Shown here one piece after another: positions 5,937 to 12,987 of a stretch of DNA of 12,987 nt. Position 1 is the first letter of the stretch. Every line of letters begins with the position of its first letter. The translations under genes were made by a program, and so were the position numbers. The notes under the pieces are model-generated. The model was not told where the DNA came from and ran no database searches. It was given only the letters and a program-made list of their open reading frames with translations. Source of the DNA: Rhodospirillaceae bacterium (GTDB taxonomy: Bacteria > Pseudomonadota > Alphaproteobacteria > UBA11136); contig JABJES010000136.1 of NCBI GenBank assembly GCA_018663165.1, forward strand, positions 1 through 12,987. The letters are read 5' to 3'.

Positions 5937-7334
5937 TTAGTCGCCGGTCAGGATGCGCTCGAACAGCTGATTGACGGTGGGAATATAGCCGTTGGAGTAA
6001 AAGGGGTCTTCGGCGAAACGGTAGGCGTTATGACCGGCAAACATCAACTCCCCATCCACATCCGCGCCATGGGCAATGTTCTGCAGCGTTTTTTGAATAC
6101 AAAACGAGCGCGGGTCGGCCTTTTTGCCATTGTTCCAGGGGGCTTGCTGGGCCCAGTTGCTGAACCTGCAAGAGCTTAAGCAGCCCATGCAATCGACTTG
6201 GTCCTGGTGAATCTCGCGTTCGCTCTCAGGGGTAACAAAAATCAGCGTCTGATCAGGCGTCCGCAGAGCCGTCGTGTATCCCTCGTCCACCCATTTCATG
6301 GCCCGGCCCTTATCGGCAGCGGTGAGAAACACGGGACGATTGCCGCCACCGATGTCAAACGGCGCATCATGTTCGCCGAGCAACTCCTGGGTAAAGGCCA
6401 CCTGACGGGCGTCCCGCGCTTTGAGATCCTTTAGAAAACGGTTGTCGATAGCGGAAGAATAGAATCCGGTGGGGCTGAACCGGTGAAGGGATATATCATC
6501 TTCCTTCAAGGTTAGAAGGCGCTGTTTCCAGCCCTCGGGTATTGGGCTTTCCTCGGTCAGCAGGGGACGGGTGCCAAACTGAAAAGCGATCGGCCCGAGC
6601 TCCGGATTATCGATCCAGTTTTCCCATTCGCGTATAAACCAGACCCCGCCAGCCATAATGATCGGCGTATCGTGAAGGCCGGCCTCGTTCATTATATCGC
6701 GCAGGGCCTTAACCCTGGGATAGGGGTCTTCGGGAACCAGCGGGTCTTCGACATTCGACAATCCGTTATGGCCACCGGCACGCCAGGGGTCTTCATAAAC
6801 CACGGCGCCGAGGAATTCGCTGAACTTATGATAGGCCCGCTTCCACAAAGCGCGGAAGGCGCGGCCAGAGGAAATAATCGGGTAATAATGAACCCCGAAG
6901 CGGGCGCAGATTTCGGCCAGACGATAAGGCATCCCGGCACCACAGGTCACCCCATGGATCAATCCCTTGGTGCCCTCCATCACCTTTTCCAAAATCTCTT
7001 CCGCGCCACCCATTTCCCACAGCACGTTGATATGCAATCGGCCCTGGCCACCGGCCACCTCATGGGCGATTTGAGTCTGATAGATGGCCCCACGCACCGC
7101 ATATTCGATCAGCTCAAGATGCCGTTCGCGGCGGTTTTTAGCGTGATAGATTTGGGGAATAAGACGGCCTTCGTCATCAAAAGCATCGGCGTTGACGGCA
7201 GAGATTGTGCCCACCCCCCCAGATGCAGCCCAAGCCCCCGACGACGCCCCATTGGTCACAGCGACCCCCTTTCCTCCCTCAATCAGAGGAAGGACTTCAA
7301 CGCCACCAAAGAGCAAGGGGTTAAGAGACTTCAC
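5937..7334 (-). CDS. nitronate monooxygenase-like FMN oxidoreductase with C-terminal Cys4 cluster
   Basis: A 465-residue TIM-barrel flavoprotein of the 2-nitropropane dioxygenase/nitronate monooxygenase family, which oxidises nitronates with FMN and oxygen; many homologues have unknown substrates. Seen: the N-terminal GGKGVAVTNGASSGAWAASG, GVTCGAGMP (128-136), the family's catalytic His in RAGGHNG (His189), the FMN-phosphate segment IIMAGGVWF (225-233) and FQFGTRPLLTEES. After the barrel an extra region carries Cys382-x2-Cys385-x3-Cys389 and Cys412, a pattern able to hold an iron-sulfur cluster or zinc. The start is GTG 7334 because GGAG lies nine bases ahead (7344-7347). A TTG at 7349 is possible but poorly supported, and an in-frame stop lies 15 bases upstream of it. 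It is longer than the typical roughly 350-residue family member because of this C-terminal part. Confidence 0.83.
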   Translation of the reverse strand: MKSLNPLLFGGVEVLPLIEGGKGVAVTNGASSGAWAASGGVGTISAVNADAFDDEGRLIPQIYHAKNRRERHLELIEYAVRGAIYQTQIAHEVAGGQGRLHINVLWEMGGAEEILEKVMEGTKGLIHGVTCGAGMPYRLAEICARFGVHYYPIISSGRAFRALWKRAYHKFSEFLGAVVYEDPWRAGGHNGLSNVEDPLVPEDPYPRVKALRDIMNEAGLHDTPIIMAGGVWFIREWENWIDNPELGPIAFQFGTRPLLTEESPIPEGWKQRLLTLKEDDISLHRFSPTGFYSSAIDNRFLKDLKARDARQVAFTQELLGEHDAPFDIGGGNRPVFLTAADKGRAMKWVDEGYTTALRTPDQTLIFVTPESEREIHQDQVDCMGCLSSCRFSNWAQQAPWNNGKKADPRSFCIQKTLQNIAHGADVDGELMFAGHNAYRFAEDPFYSNGYIPTVNQLFERILTGD

Positions 7335-7376
7335 GAAAGCGTTCTCCAAGCTGTTCCGACACTATATGCAACCTGA

Positions 7377-7407
7377 CCGCCCCCTTCAAAAGACCTGAAA
7401 AGGGCGG
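7377..7407 (-). other. 12-bp hairpin ahead of the flavoprotein gene
   Basis: On the minus strand CCGCCCTTTTCA (complement of 7396-7407) can pair along its full length with TGAAGGGGGCGG (complement of 7377-7388), using two U-G wobbles and a 7-base loop. It lies between the pnp stop and the GTG start, about 43 bases upstream of that start. No T-run follows, so it is not a typical intrinsic terminator; it may stabilise the pnp 3' end or act in the leader. A weaker GGGAAA/TTTCCC stem (7448-7471) lies nearer pnp. Confidence 0.5.
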
Positions 7408-7488
7408 ACAAGCGCATCAAACCGATAGAGGATTAAGGCCGTCTGGAGGGAAAAATGCAAATAAATTTCCCCACCCAGAACGCCAGGA

Positions 7489-9594
7489 TCAGCCGTCGAT
7501 GGCTTCGCCTGTTTCCTGGTTAACGGCCTTCATGCTGAGCTTAACCTTACCGCGGTCATCCATGCCCAACACCTTGATCCAGACTTCTTCGCCTTCATTC
7601 GTAACATCGGTCACTTTATCGACCCGCTCGGGCTTCAGTTCGCTGATATGAACCAGGCCATCGCGCGGACCGAGAAAATTGACGAAAGCACCGAAATCTA
7701 CAACTTTAACCACCTTGCCGCGATAGATCTTGCCCACTTCAGGCTCGGCGGTAATGCCTTCGATCATTGCGACCGCCTTGGCGATGCTGTCGGAATCAAT
7801 CGCCGCCACCTTGATGGTGCCATCATCGTCAATATCGACCTTGGCCCCGGAAACCTCGCAGATTTCACGGATCACTTTGCCGCCGGTACCGATAACATCG
7901 CGAATTTTTTCGCGCGGCACGGAAAGGGTAACAATCCTCGGCGCATGATCACTGACCTCGGAGCGGGCATGATCGAGGGCCTTGCTCATCTCACCGAGAA
8001 TGTGCAGACGCCCGCCTTGAGCCTGATTGAGGGCCTTTTCCATGATCTCCCTGTTAATCCCGGTGATCTTGATGTCCATCTGCAGGGAGGTCACACCTTT
8101 TTCGGTGCCCGCCACTTTGAAGTCCATGTCGCCGAGATGATCCTCGTCGCCGAGAATATCAGAGAGAACCGCGTAATCGTCGCCTTCCTTGATCAGACCC
8201 ATGGCGATACCCGCCACCGGCCGGACAAGATTGACGCCGGCATCCATCAGAGAAAGAGACCCGCCGCAAACCGTGGCCATGGAACTCGAGCCGTTGGACT
8301 CGGTGATCTCTGACACCAAACGGACGGTGTAGGGGAAATCTTCCTTGACCGGAATCGCCGCGCGCAACGCCCGCCAGGCGAGCTTGCCGTGGCCAACTTC
8401 GCGACGGCTGGTAAAGCCAAAGCGTCCGGCCTCACCCACCGAATAGGGTGGGAAATTATAATGCAGAAGAAAATTCTCACGGTAATCACCGGAAAGAGCA
8501 TCAATGATCTGCTCATCCTGGCCAGTGCCCAGAGTGGTCACAACCAGCGCCTGAGTCTCGCCACGGGTAAACAACGCCGAACCATGGGCGCGAGGAAGAA
8601 CCCCAACCTCACACGAGATCGGTCGCACAGTCGCGGTATCGCGACCATCGATACGCTGGCCGGTTTTAATGATATTGCCGCGAACGATTTCCTTTTCGAC
8701 GCTCTTGAAAAGACCACCGGCGGCATCCACATCCGCCCCTTCGCCTTCCAGCGTTACGATAACCGCCTGCTTAGCGGCAGAGATTTTTTCCTGACGTGCC
8801 TGCTTGACGGTTTCACCATAAGCTTCGCGCAGAGGCCCCTCGGCCAACTCAAAGATACGCGCCTTCAGCGCGTCGATGCCCTCAGCAGCCGCCGGCAATT
8901 CGCGCGGTTTCTTGGCACAGGCACCAGCCATCTCAACGATCATCTCGATCACCGGCTGCATTTCATCGTGACCAAAGGTGACAGCACCCAGCATAATTTC
9001 TTCCGAAAGCTCCTTGGCTTCGGATTCAACCATCAACACACCGTCATTGGTACCAGCAACAATCAGGTCAAGATCAGAAGAACCGATCTCGTCAACCAGC
9101 GGGTTAAGAACATATTCGCCGTCTATATAACCAACTCTGGCGCCAGCAACGGGACCGAGGAAGGGCAGGCCCGAAAAGGTCAGGGCGGCGGAGGTGCCGA
9201 TCATGGCGACAATATCGGGATCATTTTCCATGTCATGGGCAAGAACGGTACAGATGACCTGCGTCTCGTTCTGGTAGTCCGAATGAAACAGCGGACGGAT
9301 CGGGCGATCGATCAGACGTGAGGTCAGAGTTTCCTTTTCAGAAGGCCGCGCTTCGCGCTTGAAAAAGCCGCCCGGAATTTTGCCGGCGGCATAGGCCTTT
9401 TCCACGTAATGAACAGCCAAGGGGAAAAAGTCGATTCCCGCTCTAGGCTTGCTCTCACCGACAACGGTACACAAAACAGTGGTCTCGCCGTAAGTGGCGA
9501 GAACGGCGCCATCAGCCTGACGGGCGACGCGCCCGGTCTCAAGAACGAGCTTGCGCCCACCCCACATAATTTCTTTTTTTGTCACATCAAACAT
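7489..9594 (-). CDS. pnp: polyribonucleotide nucleotidyltransferase (PNPase)
   Basis: A full-length 701-residue PNPase, the phosphorolytic 3'-to-5' exoribonuclease of the RNA degradosome, which also adds 3' tails when ADP is low. Domain order: first RNase PH domain (N-terminal, GGRKLVLETGRVARQADGAV onward), all-alpha linker near 230-310, catalytic second RNase PH domain from about 315 (GQRIDGRDTATVRPI, TRGETQALVVTTLGT), the conserved aspartates in GDEDHLGDMDFKVAGT around 485-495, a KH domain with IGTGGKVIREI around 567-577, and a C-terminal S1 domain (GKIYRGKVVKVVDFGAFVNF and GLVHISEL). The ATG at 9594 has AAGGAAG about seven bases upstream. It follows rpsO after 281 bases, an arrangement that in other bacteria carries a leader for PNPase autoregulation. 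Confidence 0.98.
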   Translation of the reverse strand: MFDVTKKEIMWGGRKLVLETGRVARQADGAVLATYGETTVLCTVVGESKPRAGIDFFPLAVHYVEKAYAAGKIPGGFFKREARPSEKETLTSRLIDRPIRPLFHSDYQNETQVICTVLAHDMENDPDIVAMIGTSAALTFSGLPFLGPVAGARVGYIDGEYVLNPLVDEIGSSDLDLIVAGTNDGVLMVESEAKELSEEIMLGAVTFGHDEMQPVIEMIVEMAGACAKKPRELPAAAEGIDALKARIFELAEGPLREAYGETVKQARQEKISAAKQAVIVTLEGEGADVDAAGGLFKSVEKEIVRGNIIKTGQRIDGRDTATVRPISCEVGVLPRAHGSALFTRGETQALVVTTLGTGQDEQIIDALSGDYRENFLLHYNFPPYSVGEAGRFGFTSRREVGHGKLAWRALRAAIPVKEDFPYTVRLVSEITESNGSSSMATVCGGSLSLMDAGVNLVRPVAGIAMGLIKEGDDYAVLSDILGDEDHLGDMDFKVAGTEKGVTSLQMDIKITGINREIMEKALNQAQGGRLHILGEMSKALDHARSEVSDHAPRIVTLSVPREKIRDVIGTGGKVIREICEVSGAKVDIDDDGTIKVAAIDSDSIAKAVAMIEGITAEPEVGKIYRGKVVKVVDFGAFVNFLGPRDGLVHISELKPERVDKVTDVTNEGEEVWIKVLGMDDRGKVKLSMKAVNQETGEAIDG

Positions 9595-9609
9595 TCATTT
9601 ACTTCCTTA

Positions 9610-9655
9610 ATACGGACAAGCATGCCTATGCCTACAACAACATACGGACATGCAT
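9610..9655. repeat. spaced 14-bp direct repeats in the pnp leader
   Basis: ATACGGACAAGCAT (9610-9623) and ATACGGACATGCAT (9642-9655) agree at 13 of 14 positions and are 32 bases apart, close to three helical turns. The first copy lies directly upstream of the pnp ribosome binding site. A short TGCCTA tandem lies between them. Confidence 0.55.
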
Positions 9656-9700
9656 TATTTTCAAACAAACAGTCAGGCATCCCACTTCCATTTCCATCGC

Positions 9701-9717
9701 GAGGCTTTCAATGCCTC
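9701..9717 (-). other. small hairpin in the rpsO-pnp intergenic leader
   Basis: GAGGC (9701-9705) pairs with GCCTC (9713-9717) around a 7-base loop. The rpsO-pnp gap (9595-9875) is 281 bases long; besides this stem and the direct repeats I see no clear promoter or T-tailed terminator. A leader hairpin here would fit the RNase III/PNPase autoregulation known from E. coli, but sequence similarity to that leader is not shown. Confidence 0.3.
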
Positions 9718-9875
9718 TCCTGCCAATGGTCGGTCTACCTAATACTTAACTTTACGGCCCTTAATTCCGGAGCCGAATTCTTCGTGCGGATTTTTCCTGA
9801 TAACCCGGCATCTTCGCCCGGCCTTAAAAGAGGATATCCGTTTCCGGCCACCGCTTTTGGCAGCCTTCTTGGTGC

Positions 9876-10145
9876 CTAGCGGCGCAGGCCGAGACGCTCG
9901 ATCAGAGCCAGATAACGCTCGTCGTTCCTGCTTTTGAGATAATCAAGCAGACGGCGGCGTTTACCGACCATGATCAGCAATCCACGGCGTGAGTGGTGAT
10001 CTTTCTTGTGGGTTTGCAGATGCTCGGTGAGATTTTTGATTCGCTCGGAGAGGATGGCGACCTGAACGTCGGGAGAACCGGTATCTCCGGTAGCAGCAGC
10101 ATAGTCTTTAATGAGCGCTTGTTTGCGCTCTGCGGTAATCGACAT
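9876..10145 (-). CDS. rpsO: 30S ribosomal protein S15 (uS15)
   Basis: An 89-residue protein of exactly standard length. It opens MSITAERKQALIKDY, has TGSPDVQVAILSERIKNLTEHL, the S15 signature KDHHSRRGLLIMVGKRRRLLDYL, and ends RYLALIERLGLRR. S15 binds the central domain of 16S rRNA early in small-subunit assembly and in E. coli represses its own translation through its leader. The start ATG 10145 has AAGGA eight bases upstream. It lies 18 bases after truB and upstream of pnp, the usual gene order. Confidence 0.98.
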   Translation of the reverse strand: MSITAERKQALIKDYAAATGDTGSPDVQVAILSERIKNLTEHLQTHKKDHHSRRGLLIMVGKRRRLLDYLKSRNDERYLALIERLGLRR

Positions 10146-10163
10146 CGTGCGTTTCCTTTTCGG

Positions 10164-11132
10164 TTACAGTTTAAACACCCGGACCGGCTTGATCCGCCCT
10201 TGTTCACATCGGACGATTGCGACCGGTCGCCCGCCAGAGAGGGCAAGAACCGGGGATCGACCGGCAACCACATTTTCGGGCAACTCTGGAGACGGGTCTT
10301 GATAACCCGCCGCCGTTTTTGTTCCCAGATAGGTTGCCTTGAACAGAGCGACGTCCTGTCCGTTGCGAAGCGCTCCTGCTAAATCTGCGTTCAAGGCCAG
10401 CGCCGGGATGTCGTCCAGCACGGTCTCAACCGCGAGCAGATGCTCCGCGAGCGCGGCACTATGCCCCAGAGACTCCAGAGAATCTACCGAAATCGCCTGT
10501 TTTTCAGTAAATGGGCCAACCCTGGTCCGGCGCAGGGCGCTGACATGGCCAAGACACCCCATATGTTGGGCTAAATCCCGCGCAATACTGCGTATGTAGG
10601 TGCCTTTTCCACAAATGACGCTAAATGTTGCGTGATCGCAATCAGGAATTGTCAAAAGGGTGATGTTTTCGACGAAAACCAACCGCGACTTGAGCGCCAC
10701 ATCCTCTCCGGCGCGGGCGAGATCATACGCCCGGCGCCCCTCAACTTTAATCGCTGAATAGGCTGGCGGAATTTGTTCAATTTCCCCAACGAATTCTTTA
10801 AGTGCCTCTAATATCTGCGTTTTTTCTGGCCGAGCCGGACTGGTACCGGTCACAGCGCCTTCCAGATCGTCGCTATCCCGGGATTCTCCCCAGGCCACAG
10901 TGAACGTATATTCCTTATACCCATCCATCACATAGGAAACGGTTTTCGTCGCCTCGCCCAGCGCAATGGGGAGGATTCCGGTGGCCAAAGGATCGAGCGT
11001 GCCGCCGTGTCCGGCCTTGGCCGCATCAAGGGAGTGCTTGACCAGACCGACGACGCGGGAAGACGTCAACCCTAAGGGTTTATCAATAATCAACCAGCCG
11101 TTAATCGGCTTGCCGCGCCGTTTCCTAGCCAT
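10164..11132 (-). CDS. truB: tRNA pseudouridine(55) synthase
   Basis: A 322-residue enzyme that isomerises U55 in the T-loop of tRNAs. Landmarks are GWLIIDKPLGLTSSRVV (12-28), the catalytic motif GHGGTLDPLATGILPIALGEA with nucleophile Asp47, the tRNA-binding PPAYSAIKVEGRRAYDLAR segment, CGKGTYIRSIARDLA, and a C-terminal PUA-like part ending GRIKPVRVFKL. The start at ATG 11132 is chosen because it begins with the normal MARKRRGKPINGW and has GGAAAG just ahead; an upstream in-frame ATG at 11279 would lie deep inside rbfA. It overlaps the rbfA stop by eight bases, so the two genes are translationally coupled. Confidence 0.97.
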   Translation of the reverse strand: MARKRRGKPINGWLIIDKPLGLTSSRVVGLVKHSLDAAKAGHGGTLDPLATGILPIALGEATKTVSYVMDGYKEYTFTVAWGESRDSDDLEGAVTGTSPARPEKTQILEALKEFVGEIEQIPPAYSAIKVEGRRAYDLARAGEDVALKSRLVFVENITLLTIPDCDHATFSVICGKGTYIRSIARDLAQHMGCLGHVSALRRTRVGPFTEKQAISVDSLESLGHSAALAEHLLAVETVLDDIPALALNADLAGALRNGQDVALFKATYLGTKTAAGYQDPSPELPENVVAGRSPVLALSGGRPVAIVRCEQGRIKPVRVFKL

Positions 11133-11601
11133 CACTTTCCGTCTGATCGCTGTTTTCCGCACGTGGCACCTCATCCCCGACTTTTGGCTCTTCCTCATCA
11201 ATGATCGGGCCAAGATCACGGGCAATATCCGGCTCACGCAGCAAGGCGTCAATACGGCCGCCAGCATCAAAGGACGCATCGACGCGAAAGCCGATTTTCG
11301 GGGTGAATCTCAATTGCGCCACTTTGGCGACATGGCGGCGGAAAAAGGGCGCGGCGCGGGTAAACGCCTCCAGCAAAGCCTGGGATGCGGCCGGATCCGG
11401 CGCACCGCCGAGGGGCACGATAAAGGCAGTGGCGTTCTTCAGATCAGGGCTGACCCGAACCTCGGTAACGGTCACCTTAACATTCCGCAGATCAGGATCG
11501 AGCATATCGCCACGCTCGAGAACATCCGCCAGGATATGGCGTAATTCCTCGCCGACGCGCAATTGTCGGGGGCTTCGGGATTTACCCCGATGTCGGGCCA
11601 T
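11125..11601 (-). CDS. rbfA: 30S ribosome-binding factor A
   Basis: A 158-residue RbfA, which binds the 16S 5'-terminal helix region during late 30S maturation and cold adaptation. It opens with a basic MARHRGKSRSPRQLRVGEEL, followed by the KH-like fold with VKVTVTEVRVSPDLKNATAFIVPLGG and HVAKVAQLRFTPKIGFRVDASFD. The C-terminus (from about 135) is acidic and probably disordered, as in other alphaproteobacteria. No strong Shine-Dalgarno sequence precedes ATG 11601, so translation may depend on ribosomes leaving infB 62 bases upstream. Confidence 0.95.
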   Translation of the reverse strand: MARHRGKSRSPRQLRVGEELRHILADVLERGDMLDPDLRNVKVTVTEVRVSPDLKNATAFIVPLGGAPDPAASQALLEAFTRAAPFFRRHVAKVAQLRFTPKIGFRVDASFDAGGRIDALLREPDIARDLGPIIDEEEPKVGDEVPRAENSDQTESDG

Positions 11602-11647
11602 AATTTGGTATCCGGTCTTTGCTATTGGGCTGAAACTTAGGTATGGG

Positions 11648-11669
11648 CTCCAGGCGCAAGCGCCTAGAG
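11648..11669 (-). other. hairpin spanning the infB stop codon
   Basis: The arms 11648-11657 and 11660-11669 form a 10-bp stem with one G-U pair and a 2-base centre (AGGCGC-AA-GCGCCT core). The infB TAG (11664-11666) lies inside one arm. No T-run follows, so it should not stop transcription into rbfA; it could affect termination, reinitiation or mRNA stability. Confidence 0.5.
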
Positions 11670-12987
11670 TTCGCGCGCTATTTCCTCAAGCTCGAAACAT
11701 TCGACAATATCGCCAACCTGCATATCCTGGTAATTGGCCAATGTCAGACCACATTCGAACCCTTCCTTAACGTCCTTAACCTCGTCCTTGAACCGCTTGA
11801 GACTGGAAAGCTCGCCTTCGTGGACAACCACATTGTCGCGCAACAGGCGCACTTTGGCACCGCGCTTGACCATGCCTTCGGCGACCATACAACCGGCGAC
11901 CTTGCCGACCTTGCTGATCGAAAAGACCTCGCGGATTTCCACATTACCGAGGAACTGTTCTTTCAGGGTCGGGGCCAGCATCCCGCTCATCGCCGCCTTA
12001 AGCTCGTTAATGGCGTCGTAAATAATTGAGTAATAACGAATTTCCACCTTGTCCCGTCGCGCCATATCCCGGGCCTGGGGATTGGCCCGCACATTGAACC
12101 CGATAATCACCCCGCCCGAGGCATTGGCCAGAGTCACATCGGACTCGTTAATCCCGCCAACGCCGGAATGCAGCACCTGCACCTTAACCTCGTCAGTGGC
12201 AAGCTTGTCCAGGCTGGCGACAAGCGCCTCGACCGAACCCTGAACGTCGGCCTTGATGACAACCGGCACCGTATGGATTTCACCGGCCGCAGCACTCGAC
12301 ATCATCTGCTCAATGGTGCCCCTGGCACCTGCGGCAGCAGAAGCGGCAATTTTCTGGCGCTCCCGATATTCTGTAACTTCCCGCGCCCGGCCTTCGCTTT
12401 CAACGACAACAAAGTCGTCGCCGGCATCCGGCGTGCCGGTCAGCCCCAGAACTTCAACCGGAACCGAGGGGCCAGCATCGGTAATGCGCTTACCGTGGTC
12501 GTTGAGAAGGGCGCGAACCTTGCCCCATTTCGACCCGGAAACAAAAATATCGCCAACCTTCAGAGTGCCGCGACTGACAAGTACGGTGGCGACAGGGCCA
12601 CGGCCCTTTTCCACCCTCGATTCGACGACGCTTCCCTCGGCGTTGCCTTCCGGGCTGGCTTTCAATTCCAAAATTTCGGATTGCAGAATGATCGCTTCTT
12701 CGAGCTTGTCGAGATTGGTCTTTTCTTTTGCCGAAACCTCAACATCAAGAACGTCGCCGCCCATCTGTTCGACGACAATATTATGTTGCAGCAGCTCGGT
12801 ACGCACCCTGTTGGGGTCGGCACCCGGCACGTCTATTTTGTTAATCGCAATAATCATCGGCACCCCGGCGGCCTGGGCGTGGGAAAGCGCCTCCAGGGTC
12901 TGTGCCTTGATACCGTCATCGGCGGCGACCACCAAAATAATCAGGTCGGTAATGTCGGCACCCCTGGCGCGCATGGCGGTAAAGGCC
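11664..12987 (-). CDS. infB: translation initiation factor IF-2, C-terminal part
   Basis: 440 residues are visible and the gene runs off the right edge. IF-2 is the GTPase that brings fMet-tRNA to the 30S subunit and promotes subunit joining. The window begins inside the G domain just after the G3 motif (AFTAMRARGADITDLIILVVAADDG). G4 (NKID) and G5 (SAK) follow, then domain II with KGRGPVATVLVSRGTLKVGD, the domain III segment (VVIKADVQGSVEAL, VLHSGVGGINESDV), and domain IV, which includes MSGMLAPTLKEQFLGNVEIREVF and ends DIVECFELEEIAREL. The N-terminal extension and G1 loop are outside. Position at the head of infB-rbfA-truB-rpsO-pnp is conserved across proteobacteria. Confidence 0.98.
   Translation of the reverse strand, partial: AFTAMRARGADITDLIILVVAADDGIKAQTLEALSHAQAAGVPMIIAINKIDVPGADPNRVRTELLQHNIVVEQMGGDVLDVEVSAKEKTNLDKLEEAIILQSEILELKASPEGNAEGSVVESRVEKGRGPVATVLVSRGTLKVGDIFVSGSKWGKVRALLNDHGKRITDAGPSVPVEVLGLTGTPDAGDDFVVVESEGRAREVTEYRERQKIAASAAAGARGTIEQMMSSAAAGEIHTVPVVIKADVQGSVEALVASLDKLATDEVKVQVLHSGVGGINESDVTLANASGGVIIGFNVRANPQARDMARRDKVEIRYYSIIYDAINELKAAMSGMLAPTLKEQFLGNVEIREVFSISKVGKVAGCMVAEGMVKRGAKVRLLRDNVVVHEGELSSLKRFKDEVKDVKEGFECGLTLANYQDMQVGDIVECFELEEIAREL

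Noticed and set aside
7648..8313. Second long plus-strand frame (221 codons) opposite pnp
   Set aside because: Also a shadow of the PNPase coding strand, with no family features.
8389..9321. Long open frame on the plus strand (310 codons) opposite pnp
   Set aside because: It lies wholly antisense to a clear PNPase gene, has no recognisable domain and no ribosome binding site; a codon-bias shadow.
9741..9942. Open, Lys/Arg-rich reading frame on the minus strand running from inside rpsO past its stop (contains GTKKAAKSGGRKR)
   Set aside because: It looks like a ribosomal-protein-style tail, but has no ATG, GTG or TTG start in frame after the previous stop and no ribosome binding site. rpsO is already full length, so a lost C-terminus is unlikely.
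1..12987. Mobile elements, CRISPR arrays, toxin-antitoxin or defence genes
   Set aside because: No transposase, integrase, spaced repeat array or defence-type domain is present; the gene order is ordinary chromosomal.

Overview
The window is a stretch of alphaproteobacterial chromosome made almost entirely of recognisable genes, with nearly all of them on the minus strand. The order infB-rbfA-truB-rpsO-pnp, an Irr-type Fur regulator and moderate-to-high GC point to an alphaproteobacterium. A Rhodospirillales-like lineage is my guess from gene content and protein style, not a measured result. There is no sign of a phage, transposon, integron, CRISPR array or tRNA/rRNA gene.

Layout from left to right. 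(1) Positions 1-603, plus strand: the C-terminal end of a MoeB/ThiF-type adenylyltransferase, coupled by an ATGA overlap to a small DsrE-like protein. (2) 634-1620, minus: a D-2-hydroxyacid dehydrogenase, divergent from (3) 1850-2383, plus: an exported SH3-domain protein. (4) 2405-5673, minus: a probable iron/peroxide module that reads irr, rubrerythrin, a GlpC/HdrD-like iron-sulfur protein, then a DUF3501 protein. A promoter with an adjacent Irr-box-like element lies ahead of rubrerythrin, and a strong intrinsic terminator lies just after it. (5) 5937-7334, minus: a nitronate monooxygenase-like flavoprotein with a C-terminal four-cysteine cluster. (6) 7489-12987, minus: the translation and RNA-decay block pnp, rpsO, truB, rbfA and the C-terminal part of infB, which runs off the right edge.

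The housekeeping block is ordinary. The parts worth a second look are in regulation and in the iron module: a perfect 26-bp palindrome just upstream of irr, a candidate iron control element abutting a good -35/-10 pair ahead of rubrerythrin, an 11-bp tandem repeat upstream of the iron-sulfur gene, spaced direct repeats in front of pnp, and the cysteine cluster of the nitronate monooxygenase homologue. The rubrerythrin, iron-sulfur protein and DUF3501 genes probably work together in peroxide or iron stress under Irr control. The actual reaction of the iron-sulfur/DUF3501 pair cannot be read from sequence. All gene-free stretches are shorter than 300 bases and are described in the entries.
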